Shown here: positions 12,401 through 26,448 of the stretch, in pieces
Layout of the letters: every line of letters begins with the position of its first letter
Numbering within the stretch: position 1 is the first letter of the stretch
DNA from: Loripinus fragilis
Taxonomy: Eukaryota > Mollusca > Bivalvia > Lucinida > Lucinidae
Direction of reading: 5' to 3'
DNA length: 64,000 bases
Assembly (NCBI GenBank): GCA_964019695.1
Contig: OZ026524.1
Location: forward strand, 29,242,164 to 29,306,163
Program-made: the position numbers and the translations under genes
The notes under the pieces: generated by a model
What the model was told of the DNA's origin: nothing
Seen by the model: only the letters and a program-made list of their open reading frames with translations
Databases searched by the model: none

Positions 12401-15400
12401 AAAGTATGATTAAAATGAAAAGTGAATATCCATCCAATATACTGCAAGTACATTTACAGAACTATTTTGATCTCATATATCAATTTCAATGAAATGTAAC
12501 AAAACATTTGGATATTGTTTGCAATACCATCTGATATTAGCATACAGAGTAACACAATGTTTCTTGATAATACTATCTCTGTCAATTGGTTTTATCAATT
12601 ACTGTGTCACTTTGCAATGTCTCAAGCTGTCACTGTAATTACAATTTGATTACAAATTATATTTTCCTAAACAGGTTTCTTCATTATCTCAAGATCATAA
12701 TATATACATTCTTTATTATGCCTTAAAAATAGTAAATGAGTATGATCAGGAAATACCACAATCACAAACGGCAGCCAACCCTGTGGCACCGCGAGGAAGA
12801 GCCGCTCAACCATCACGAGACACCAGGAAGACACATTAAGCAAAGCAATCAGCTCTCTCTTCCCCATCAAGATGATTGCAATACTAGAATGGACATAAAG
12901 TAACGTACAACAAAACATAGAACAATTACAGACTTCCACAATGGGAGTAACAATAAACAAAAAGTCAACAACAACAGAACTACCGCCTTAGAACGGACAG
13001 CAGCCTAAGCCCCCGGGGGGGGGGGGGGGGGGGGGGGGTGCTTAAATGCATTTTACTGGTACCAAATCTTCGCCCTAGATTCTGCTGTTGTTGAAGTACA
13101 AGAAATGTTCAGCTCGCATGGAGGCCATCTAACTAATGCAATGTATCATCATGGGAAAACACTCTAATCAAATTACTACACCATGATGAAACAAAGAAAA
13201 GGGCTCATGACTCACAGATAGTCAGAGCTAAAGAAAACCTCAAGTTGAGCCACGGTGGGTCCAGATACAGATAAGCATCAGGCACCAACCCACAGATTAA
13301 AGCTTTACGTCAGAGCCGTCATAGAGTCCTATTTACACAAAGGCACCTGTTCCCTTTTAAAATTTGAATACTTATTTGCAAAATCCAAAACAATTTATTA
13401 TAAGAAACAAAATGAAAATGAACACAAACAAAATGTTTATTACAAATAGTTTCACATTGCTGTGTTTCTTTAAATCCTGCTAAGCAATCATCGGATGATG
13501 GAAATGGGGTGACAGATGTTAAATTAATCATGGACACGTGGTTATTAGAAAAGAACTACCCTGTAGTAACACTGACTCGAACATCCCCCACTTCATTTAC
13601 TCTGTCCCAAATGGCGTTTCTGCTGGATGAAGTTGAGCGAAGAAATAGATCTCACATGTAAGTATGACGAAATATACTGTACATATATTCATATGTTATT
13701 TACGATTACCACATTCTTTTACACCTAAGTACAATTAAGTTTATGCAATAAAAAACTTTCCATTTTAGCTCACCTCGTCCTAGGCTCAAGGTGGGCTATT
13801 GTGATCAGGCTTCATCCATTGTGCAACCGGTGTGTGTCATCTGTTAACTTTTTCTTTAAATGACATCTTTTCCTGAACCACTGGTCCAAATTTAAATAAT
13901 TGTTCCCCATAATACCCTCTACCAAAAGTGTATAAATGACATAAGAGTCATCAGAGCTCTATATAAGAACTATTTTAAACAACATCTCCTGAATGATCCA
14001 TGACTGGTTCAAATTCAAAAATAATTTCACAGAAATGTTCCCCCTGATGCCCTCTACCAAAATTGCACAAATGGTTCTTCTCCGCCTTTAAAAAGACTGC
14101 CAGAGCTCTAGAATAGCAATATCTTGAACAACATCTCCTGAACCACTGGGTCAAATTGAAAATAAGTTCACAGAAATGTTACTCATAATGCTCTCTAGCA
14201 TAATTGATCAATTAATTTTGCTCTACTATACAAAGGGGGCACCAGAGCTCTAGATAAGAAATATCTTTAAAACAACATCTTCACCAGAACCACTCGTCGA
14301 ATTTTAAAATATCAAATATTTTTACAGAAATGTTCCATATGATGTCCTCTACCACAAGCACAAATGGTGTTGCTTCACTAACAAAAGGGCTGCAAGAGCT
14401 CTAGATTAGAAATTTCTTGAAACAACATACCTGAACCCCTAGGTCAAATTCAAAATAATTTCACAAAAATGTTTCTCAAAATGACCACTAGCATTATTGG
14501 TCAATTGGTTTTACTCTGCCAAAACAAAGGGACTACCAGAGCTCTAGATAAGAAATATTTTTAAACAACATCTCCTGAACCACTTATCCAAATTTAAAAT
14601 TTCGCAGAAATGTTCCTCATTATTCCTCTACCTAATTGCTTAGACTTTTCAGCTAGGCTGAACAAAATGGCCACCAAAGATCAAAACAACATCTCGTCCT
14701 GCGCCAGGATTCCAGTGAGTGATATTGTTTTAGAACTGTGGTCTCCAAAAATTAACTCTTTGGTCACTTAATTCTATACTATCAAATATACCCAAATTTA
14801 GCTTAAATAAGTAAATCATATTGAAGAAATGGTGTTTAGATACCCATTTGATGACAAGCATGTAAATAAAATGTCACATTTTGTTATCATTCACTATAAA
14901 CAGCTGATGACCCTCAAATCATGACAGTATTGTTCTAATTTCTTCATAAAAATATTTGCTCTGCTGCTCTTAGGGTTCATTTCAATTAATACACATTAAA
15001 CATATTTTCTCGAAGAAATGATATAGTACCCCATGTTTATCCCCCTGAAAGCCCTAGAATATGATATTCATTACCCCAAAATATTTGAAAAAGTGAAGTC
15101 TAATCTAAGTAATATTTTTGAAACAAATATTAAAAAAATCATGAACCCTTGTTTCCATATTTCCATAAAATACTATTCCATACACGGTTTAGCTCACCCG
15201 AGCCAGGTGCTCAAAAAGTAATGAAGACAATGAAAAAAGTAAAGCTTCCAACTCTTTCTTCCCCAGCGAGATGATTGCAAAACTAGAAAGGACTCAAAGT
15301 AAAACATAAAAAACAAGCACTAACCTAAAACACATACAGACTATTGGAGCAGCAATAAACAATGAATAAACAACAACAACAGAACACAGTATTCGAATGT

Positions 15401-18400
15401 ACAGCGGCTGAAGACACTGGGTGTGTGTATGGGGGTAGGGGGGGGGGGCTTAAAGTAATGTTAATGGCCAAATTTTAACCCTAGATTCTACTGTTTGTTA
15501 TCTGTGATGAGATGTGTATATAGGTACTACATAAAATTCTTCTTGACAAAAGTTTTAGCCTATTTGTAAATAATGTGTCTAACATGATCCTTTGGTGACT
15601 CTCTGCAACGATTGTTTATGTTATTTAAAATCGTTTTGAAACATGGCTGCATAAAATTGAGAAACAATTTAAGATCTTATTGTAAAAGCTACTATCTTGA
15701 TTTGAAAATAATTCCAGGAGTGTTCAAATTATTCTGAACCATCAACAAGCATTTGGGCCAGGGTGTGACAAGGTTTTTTTTTTACTTTGTATGCATAGGA
15801 AACATAAAACTTCTTGACAAAATAACTGGATTAATTTGAAAAGGATTTGACAAATATGATCCTTGAGTGTCCCCTGTCCCTTCAACCATTATGATCCATC
15901 AAAAACATGGTACCAGGGGGTTGGCTTAGCTTATTTTCTGTATATATACTGACCCACACTTCCAACGCAAAATGTTTCAGGAGTATAATTTTGATAAAAA
16001 CGAGGTCTTGCTGAAATTATTGTACCGTTCAGAGCTTATGACAGACAATCCAGACAATCACTAAATCAGTTTATGATGAAAAGGGAATGGCTGACTAATA
16101 TATTTTTACTTTAATTTTTGGATACATGTGTTTTAATATTTGATGCAATTGTGTTACATAGGATGAAATAAATTATGGAATATTTGAGGTTTAATCTAGT
16201 TCTGCGTTAGAAGTGTGGTTCAGTATTATATAGGTAAACCTGTTAAAACATTCTCTTTTCATAAAACGTTTTAGCCAATTAGTTAATAATTTGTCGCACA
16301 TGCTAATTTAATTACCAGAAATAGATAGATGCTCTTGATCTTTGAAAAGCATAACCGCCAGTGAGTGGGCCAGTTTTCCTCAAAATATATGATGATTTTT
16401 TAAAAAAAAACTTCTAGTCAACAACAAATGAGCCAATTTGAAAATAAGTTTGAACAACTTGCCCTTGGATGACCCCCTACTAAATTTATACAAGCTATAC
16501 AAACCTGTCAAATACGCAGTCGCCATTGTCATCTGTCTGTATCCCCATTGGCCTGTCTGTCAGGAACTGCACCCCTTTAGCCATTTATCAGATTGGATTC
16601 ATTCATAGTTCAACCAAAATTTTCATTAGGGTCAGACATCCTGTATTACTTTCTTTAACATTATGGAAGTTTTTCCACGTTGAGTCTTGTCCAAACTACT
16701 GAGCCATCAAAGTTCACAGCTGGTTGTTGGGACAGAATGTGATTACCCATTACCTAATAAACAGTCACTCTCAGGTGAGCGATCCAGGTTAAAAAGGCCC
16801 TCAAAGGAATCCCATAAGGTGTCCTTAAAATAACTGACCATATCTCTGTATACCTAGATACTCTTCCATGGCATGCTTATCTATGCCTATGAGCTGGTAT
16901 GTCATTTTACAGGCATTTATGTTAATACTTAACATTTCTTTAGTTTTTATAGTCCAAATAGGTACCTGCTGTATTATTTTTGAATGAATGAATATTTATT
17001 GATGCTTATTAAAACACAATGTATACTATGCCTTTTCCATATCTCGATGCAATCTGACTGTATTGGAAACAGTGTGGATCCTGATCAGCTGGCTTCTTCA
17101 AAAGTCATGGTCTGGATTTACACTGTTTTCAAAAGTAATATACATATCCCTAGTTTTTAACACTGATAATGTTATTATATGCGCTTTACTTCTACAATTC
17201 TACTTTTCTAGATTTTGGGAAATACCATTTGCATATACACATGACCTAGAAATGGATTTTAACAAGAAGCCAACAGATATTATATGGTTACATAAAGATG
17301 GTGCTGATGGTAAGACTACACAGGTTGTATGTTCTTTTCCATGAAAGTATAGTTATATGTATCAAAAAGGGATTTGTCCTGGGTCAGGTGTGGTACTTTA
17401 TTATATTGATTCCTGATCATTGCGTTCTTCCTTGATATTGTATTTTGTGCAGACCAGCATTAAAGCTTGTAGAGTGATATTTCCAACTTAAATCATAAAA
17501 GTAATGCTAAACATAAAAAAAATTGTATTAAAAACAATCTCTTTTAATGAACTGCAGATCAGTACAATGCAAATCTCATAACACATGTTTAATGACAGGA
17601 CTATATTTGAACTTACACTTGCATGGTTGTTTTTAACAGGGACCAGCAATTGAAGCTATAAAAGCATACTGTACACATCAACTGTTCATATCATGATGCA
17701 CCTGCTTTAGCATGTTTTACATAGGTGTGCGAGTTTCCATCTATCCAGTGGGTTGGTTGGATGCCAACCTGTCAACATTTACCATGATTGGAACCTTGTG
17801 TGTGCACACTACTCTGACAGTTTTCAACCGACTTTTATAAAACTTTGCAGAGCTTTTCATCATGGTTTAAAATGTGCATACGATTTGTTTTATAACCCCA
17901 TGATCAATTTTGACACTTTTCCAGCATTTTGAACACAGTCATTTTGGGTTCAGATACTACGCAACTGAAAAGATAGCAGTAAGCTAGTGAGCGCAACTCC
18001 TTTAACTGTTTCATACCAATCTTTTTTTTTTCAAAAAATTTAGATTAATATTTTACATTTTGTCAGCATTTTGAACGTGTTTTTTTTTTGGCTCAAATAC
18101 TATAGAACTATTTAGATGGTGGGTACCTTATGAGCATCACTCCTACAGTTTTATACTGATTTTTAATAATAATAAAAAAACAGCAACACTTTCATTTGTG
18201 AAAGATGTGTGTGTGCCTTTTTTATAATCTCCATTTTAATTAATGACAAATGTTCAACATTTAAAAATTAGTCATTTTTCGTACTTAAATACTATGAAAC
18301 TGTATAGATAATAGGTACCTTTTGAGTCCATTCCCTCCATTAGTTTTATACGGTAAATGTTCTAAAATTTCGAACACTAAAAAATAATTATTTTTTCGCT

Positions 18401-18850
18401 GTTCGTAATTTTAGAAATTACGTTTCAGAAAAAGTGCTAGTGTTCGTAACTTTAAAGAATGTGGTATTTATCATGAGCAAAAACGGTATATATGCATGTA
18501 AAAATGTGGTAGAAACGTGTTGAAAACACGTCGATATGATTCTGCGCTATCTACTCATTTTGTTTCAACCGCCGCAAAATTCTTCCGGACTGAGTCAGTA
18601 ATATGTCCAGCGCGTGCGGTAATTGCCAAGACGAGAGCCAGGCACGTGCATGTTATGTCACTCAATTTACTTACAAGACGTAAAAGTCGTAAAAGTCCAC
18701 TTATTTAACCCCGGACTACCAATGAAACGCTACACTTTCGTTCTTCCTTCAGAAAACAAAAACGCTTTCAATACACTCACTCAAGGACATCTCATCGATC
18801 AGAATTTTTTGCAAAGAGTCAAAAAAAAAAATGACGAAATTCAGAAAGAA

Positions 18851-18900
<50 letters not shown>

Positions 18901-19619
18901 TGTCGATCTGTTGAAGCACTTTGATTTTCCCGAAAGGATGTGCATGTACCAGTCTCTCTCTCTCTCTCTTTCTCTCCCTATTTACATTTGCAAAAACGGT
19001 TTGGATCCAGATCAGACCCGAATGGAATTCAGGAAAGAATGTTTCGTAAATTTAAAAAAAGTGTGCATGCAATAGAAAGTACGCAAAGTGTCGTACAAAA
19101 GCCGATGCGCACGATAAAATGGGTTTTCAGTATACCTCAATCAGTGTATACATTGTCCGCTCCCATGCGCGGATCCAGAGGAGGGACAGGGTGTCCGCAC
19201 CCCGCCCCCAAAAAATCACAAAAATATAATTTTTTTTAGCAATACTGGATTGACCGGATCCCCTTAAATTATCAAAACTACCAAGCCAGCATTCAACGTT
19301 GGGCCATCATCGGCACGCCAGGGAAACGCCATTTACAGGCGTTTTGCTGACGGGCCGATGATGGCATTTGGATCCTCTCTCCCTTAAAAAGAAGTAAAAT
19401 AACGTTGTCAGAGTTTGGATACAGATCAGATCCGAATGAAATTCAGGAAATAATGTTTTGTCAATTTAAACATTTGGGCATGCGATAGAAAGCATGCAAT
19501 GCATCAATACTGTCGAATATCCGACTTTGTCGTGCAAAAAGCCGATGCGCACGAGAAGCATCTTCAGCTCTGATACATGATATTTTTCGAGATTACAAGA
19601 GATTCGTATTAAACGCTAG

Positions 19620-19663
<44 letters not shown>

Positions 19664-22600
19664 ACCTGCTTTCAAAGTTTGCAAATAGTTTGGATCCAGA
19701 TCTCCGACGTCTTGCCAAACCAAATCAGGGGCAACAGGCATACTAAGAATAAATCATGTAAGCGAACGTCCGACTTTGCGTGCGATGCCATTTCCAGGGA
19801 CCAGCAAAGCCTCAGATCAGCCTGCGCATATGCACAGTCTGATCAGAGCCTTTGCTAGTCGCTTGAATATTCTATGAGTGTTAAGCTACTGACTGAACAT
19901 CGTTTTGAGTTTGTAAGCTTAAAAGGAGGCTGCACAGGCTCGTCTGAGTCTGTCGCGGCTCACCTCCATTTATGATATATTGACTTCGAGCTGATGCGTA
20001 CGATTCGCTGAGTACATTCATATCTCAAAGAAAAGGAAAATTTCAGACAAGTACCACAAATCTAGTTTTTCATGCATGGAGTGCGCCGTTTCATGCTCGA
20101 GTTCATTGAAATTGTTTTTGTTTTTTGTTTTTTCATGCAAACCCACGAGACACAGATTGGCAATTATGTTTTGTGTGCTTAGTCCGCTTTCGTGCGCCAA
20201 AGCCACGGCGTGCTACCCGAGTCTTAAAACAACAACAACAACACGTGGTCTGATAGTCGGCTTCTTTGATCTCAAACATGTCCATGAAACATTACCCTGT
20301 CCTTTGCCTGCGACTGATACTATTAGCAGTGCCGAACCCAGGGTGGGCCACCCCCCCCCCCCCCAAAAAGAGGCTGTGACAAACTAATTTAGCAGACAGT
20401 TTGGGCCCAGATCTGGCCCGACAAAATGTTTAATGTTTTGTTCTAGAAACAAAGGTGCTGATAAGACTGTGCGGTGCGCAGGCTGGTCTTCGAATGTAAC
20501 AAAGTATTGGTACATACATCACAGACGTGTGGTAAACAAAGCAAATTCCGAGATTTCACGATCATCTCAAGGGCTTTACTGTTTTTAAATTCACAGCCAC
20601 TTAGTGGGGCTATATTACCCAAAATTAAGACATGCACCTTCATCTACATTCTTTCTATGTGTATGTGGGCAGTTAAGGGGCTGGTGATTTTCCGCAAATG
20701 CGCAGGCTCGTCTGAGCCTTCGCTGCTCGCATATGCGATAGGTACCATAATCTTGCTTATTTCATGAAATTAAATATGTAAATATTAAATTCATCAAGAT
20801 GCAGAATCGTGCTACAATCAATTTATTCCTTGGTACATGTATGTGCGTCTGTGCGTACACACTCGTAGGACCTTCCATGTGCAGTTTCATGGGGACAAAC
20901 AGATACGCCGCGATCGGCTCAACAGTTTGTTAAAATGTTCCATTTTGAGGAGTTTGATGTTTTTGATTGATAGGAATAGCCATTATTACATGTACTTAGA
21001 AACTGCCGATAGAAAACCGCGACAAGTATTTTAAAGACAACGTACGTAGATGTGTAGAATTTCTATTTGGCTAGAGTCTTCATCCACTTTAAACTTTAAT
21101 GAGAGAGACTCTGGCGAGATGGTGCAAATACACATGCTCTCCTGAGCCTTCGCTGATCACATCTGTCATAAGTACCAGCAGGGTCTTTACCAGCTCATAT
21201 GAGGCTCTGCGCAAGTTGATTTCATGCTCGGGTCCGAGCTGTGTTCAAGAAAAGAGCACACGCATAGAATCCGTGTCGCACGCGGCTGGGAAATCCTTTA
21301 AAAGGGGAGGGTAGGGAGTGTCAGTCGGATAACCTGAGAATCACACATAATTTAAGCCTTAACGTAATGTAGACCGTGAATAAAAATGAGATGATGACCA
21401 CGTGCGAGTTCTTGCAGGCATGTCGGTAAATATTGAATATACGGTGGCTTTATTTTCCGCATTGGATGTCTCGGTGAGAAAAAAAAACATGCGACTTGCA
21501 CGATTCTCTTTGCATTTTGCACGAAACCGAATGACCCCTTGTGTTGCAAACGTCCACGGCAATCACTATACTCGTACATAATCTCTCGCCTAAGTGATCG
21601 TCTCATTTTCCGCAACTCTCTCTCTCTCTCTCTTTGGGGCTGGTATTTTAGAGAAAAAAACGAGTACGTGTCATAGCACAATATTGAGAATTGCTCTGCG
21701 TGTGTCAACGTGCATAATTCACGTACAATTAGCCGAGTCGCGGCCTGAAGGTCAATTTTTGGTCAGTAATAAATAATTGGTTGGATACATATACTCAATA
21801 GGGTTAGTCAAAGCAGTTTCGGAATCGTTGCAGGAACTTGTCCATGCATCAAGTTCGTCAATGCTGGTGACCTTAAATAATGTATAACGTCACGCGCTTG
21901 CATGCAAAATAGAACGGCACGTGCCAGATTACCCATCTATGTAGAATGGAACCTTCCAAGTGTCGCTGCGGCTCAACGTGCTGTACGGTAGAAGTATACT
22001 GAACACAGATGGGACAAACAGATAAAAGGACGTCGATTTTCTGCCGAAAATAACGTGTGTTCGTAATTTTAGAAATTCATTTTCCCGAAAAAGGGCAGTG
22101 TTTGATTTTTAGGATGTTTTAAAAATTATTTTCGGCGATAATTTTAGGTGTTCGTAATTTCAGAGTGTTCGAAATTTTAGAACATTTACCGTACTGATCT
22201 TTTTGATAGTACACACAATAATACCACGCAGGTGCGACGCAGATTCCTAATGAAGTTCTGTCTATTTTTATAACAAATTATTAAGTAAACAAATATAATA
22301 ATTTATTAAATAAACATTAAAATTATCATTGATTAGTATATGGAAACCACTAAACTCAATAATCAACTTAATAAGGTAAAGAAGATACATTATTTTATAA
22401 GATTTTGTTTGAATATTAACCATGACAACAAGAAAGAATTGAAATGTACTAGCTCCTAGACTTTCTGAAGTTTCTCATATTATCGTCAAGGTTAATCCAG
22501 CATTTAGCCTAACAAGCTAATTTTGAGTGCATCAGTCTGTTGCAAACGACTGGCAGGCCTAAATGTTGTAAATTATAGCTTTGGTGTCGTGATCTTTTGG

Positions 22601-25600
22601 GGAATTAAGCTGGGAGATAGTAAAATCACTTCCGCATTCCATGGAAGGTTGTTGACCTGTATTTGCATATTGCAACTCACTTCATAATTTTTGCTTCAAG
22701 GAGAGTAACCGGGTTGTTATACTGGTTGACACAAAGAGATACATATGTTTACTAACTAATTCAACCCACAACTACTTGTGGTTCGTTAATTTAACGGTAG
22801 AAAATCACTTTGTTTCAGTCACTTATTTCTTGAATCGATGTGCAAGGTCTTTCGCCATTAAAACTATTTAGCGAGTGCTGATTGGTGTATCCATGCACGC
22901 TATAGAAAATTGAGCCAATCAAATGACTTGTTATATATCAGTTCGCGTGATCACGTGTGTTGGTTACTAACAATGAAAGGATAGAACACACAAGGGTCGT
23001 CTGTCCGAAAGTGACACATCGAAAACTCGAATTTGCGAGTGTAAGAAAGACCTTGAGAGAGGTACAAATCGATAGAATCGATAGAATCAAATCTAGTAGC
23101 TATATTAGAGATTCATAGATTCTTGAATTTGTACTCGAATTTTGGCTCTTGGATAACCGAAGCTCTGGGCTTTCCAAGTGCTTCGAATTTTGCATCCTAA
23201 AGCCTCGTTTCGAATTTGAGTTGAGCCTCGTTTCGAATTTAGAATAATGAATGCCTCGTTTTGAATTTGAGTAAAGCCTCGTTTCGAATTTGAGCTTGTT
23301 GCTCTGATTTTTAGTCTTCAGACCTTTGCCTAACTAATGCTTTTTTTCTCTGTTGCATTGTGGATTTTGAGTTGATTTTAGACTACCCATTTCTAAGCTT
23401 AATCAGATTTGTTAGTGATCAAAATTCGCAAGGCTTATAAATTTGAAAACCGAGCTTAAGTACTTTTCATTGTTAAGAACTTTAACTCTTCATAAACATT
23501 TTTAGAGATGGCTAGTTTAAGAAATGTGTGTGACTTTGTTGATCTACTTTGAACTATCTTCCGTTGCCTCGTCCTATTTATAATAATCCTGGCTAGTTTA
23601 CACGAAAGTGTTTACAGTAGACAAGGGGATTGGGAAGTTACAGCATTCCAGCTACTAGTATAATACCTGAAACCGATAATAAACACATTTCAAAAGACGG
23701 TTTCACAAACAACAACAGAAATAGAAAGTGAGTATGGTCAGAAAATATCACAATCACAAACTGCAGTACTTTAATATAACCAACAGCTTAAGACACTGGG
23801 GAGGTTTATTTATGGTCAACATAAATTATCTTGTTGTTCAAATAAATACTCTGATTAAACGGATCATCGAAAATAGAATGAGCCTTCAGAATTTGAAAAC
23901 ACACGCAGCATTCATCACCAGTGCTTTCAATGAGGCTGCCCATGAGAGTAAATGAAAATTGCCATCCCCTCCATATCCTGGGCAACTTTAAAAGAGGTAC
24001 TCTACGTTTTGCTAGAACACTGATGTCCAAAATGAGTATGAAAAAAATATCACACTATTTCAATGTACAATGAAAAGTTCTACCAATTTGACGTGAAACA
24101 ACAGCAGCTGTTTTTTTAAAATTATTTACCAGATTTAACACATCAATACAATCTGGAAAATAATAAATCATTCCTTATAAGGGCACCTGTCTATTCAAAA
24201 CATACTTAAATAGCTATTTTTTGACATTTCCGAAGGTTGTAGCGGAAGGAAAAAAGTATCTGGATTCCTGTACATGATGTAAAAATTTATTTTGAGACAA
24301 TCATACTAGCTTTTTATACACAAAGTTATGATGATTTCATTGATTTTTGTTTTGTTTGAGAAAAGCAAAGGCATCTAAATTGACTTATTAAATTATACTT
24401 CAACAAGGTCCATATATAATACAAGCACTGTGCATACAATCATTTTCAATTTACCAGTATGGATATTGATGCTTTGTTTCAGTTCATGTTGAAGATTCTT
24501 CATTAGGAGAATCATCATGGATAATTGGCAATGTGCAACAACATGGATTCTTCCGAGTCAACTATGAATTAGACAATTGGAATGCCATTCTAAGACAACT
24601 GAAGACAAACCATCTCTTGATACACCCTATAAATAGAGCACAGATTATCAATGATGCATTTAATTTAGCCAGGTACGGAATATAGGAATCTAACGAGTTT
24701 GAGTGTGGGATGGAATAATTTGTCCTAGGGATCAAAGTTTGGCAGCATGATGCTTGCTGAGTGGTGACAATCAATGCTTGTAGGGGACATATTTTACTAT
24801 CCTACCATCAAAATCCATTCTGAGGATCACCGTTTGGCATCACGAGACTTGCCGATGGCGATCTCAAGAGAAGGATTTTATACCCCAACCTCATAAAAAT
24901 AATGGATTCTTTTTCATACTCAACAAAAATATCGCTTTTCATATTATCATCCCTGAAGCTCCTAATACACTTAGATGCGATATGACATGATAACATAGCA
25001 TAACAATGACGTCACTTGACGACTATATGCGTCAGTCCCAATACAACCAATGTAAAACCATCATGTGACAACCTGGGTAAGATAACAGTGGTAAGATAAG
25101 ATTTTCAATCCCAGGGTAAAATATCAGTTGTCCTTATCCAGTGTGCAAGAATTAAAGGATCCATCATAAGTGTGAGTGTGCGATAGAAAAATTCATCCCA
25201 AGGATCACAGTTTGGCATCACGAGGCTTGCCTAGTGATTGCAAACGGTGATCACAATGGAGGGATTTTCTTTATATCATCCTCGCACAAATAACGGATAT
25301 TTTTCTTGCCACTTAATAGCTCATTTTACTGAAAAAAATATGATAAAGGCTAGAGAAAATTCTAAATACGCTGAGATGCGACATGGTGACGTATTTTTAA
25401 CATTAAAATGACGTCACAGATCGATGTGCGGCTAGCGTGTGGCCAAAGTGTGGCTGTTAGTTATTTTCATCTTTCCCACTGGTTGGTACGGGTATATGAG
25501 ATAAAAATATATCACATGGGTAAAACAATGAAATTCACGATCTGGTGTGCAAGAAAAAATCGGACAGTTCATGATGTAATGATATTCTGGCAAGTAGCTA

Positions 25601-26392
25601 ATGTATATGTATTTACATGTCAAACCAAACCAAATTAAATCATGTACTACAGATAATGTTTTTGCATGGTGATATTATTTTGTAATTAGTAAGTATGGTA
25701 TATCAGTATGTGTACACAGAGGCGGAAAGTTTTATAGTGGTTAATGTTTATTTTAGATAATCAAGAAAAGTATGATAAAAATGTATTACATAGACAAGAC
25801 TCGCAAAATACTACATAGGCTTCTACTTTTCTGGTATAGAGCTATATATGTTAAATCTTGAAGTTCATAAGTAAACAAAAACTGTATGAATAAAACATTA
25901 AAACGTTTTGGCAGACTGAACCAAAACGTGCTTAGTAAGTACTAAACATATCAAGATATGTACTTTTAGGAACAATTGTATATCTTGCGTCTTAAATGGC
26001 AATTGTGTATATGATTTTAATGCAGTATACTCATAAATGTGATTATTCCAGGGCAGATCTGCTAGACTTCAGTATTGCACTCCACACTCTTGAGTATCTT
26101 GATCTAGAAGTCGATATTGTTCCCTGGAAAGCTGCATTGAAAGTATTGAATGGTTTGCAACGATCCCTTCAATTAACACCAGCTTTTGGCGATTTTATGG
26201 TAGTATTCTGTTAATTTTATCACACCATTCTTAGTCATCACCTTTGTTTTAAAGCAATGATTGTACGTGAAAGTAATAACATAAATCAAGCTCTTTTGCT
26301 AAATATGAATATTTAAGTAGGAACAGGGCATGTCTACAAAACTAAAGTGATTCCAACAGGATAATTACATTAGTAAAGGTCAAGTATCAAGA

Positions 26393-26448
<56 letters not shown>

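Larger units (their letters stand above)
18351..22191. mobile_element. 3.84 kb non-autonomous DNA transposon with TA target duplication
   Basis: In intron 9. Left end CGGTAAATGTTCTAAAATTT and right end are reverse complements, each followed by further TTCGTAATTTTAGAAATT-type subterminal repeats. TA flanks both sides (18349-18350, 22192-22193). Neighbouring unit GTTTTATACTGATTTTT (about 18150) gives the uninterrupted target, so removing the element restores it. The interior is CpG-richer than the surroundings, has three TC microsatellites and an internal dispersed repeat (19800-19970), and shows no transposase. TA duplication suggests a Tc1/mariner-type transposase acted in trans. Confidence 0.85.

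Noticed and set aside
18623..19075. 150-codon ORF with Ser-Leu run
   Set aside because: Made long by a TC microsatellite inside a non-coding transposon.
21352..21708. 118-codon minus ORF
   Set aside because: Includes Arg-Glu runs from a GA microsatellite inside the 3.84 kb element; no family signal.
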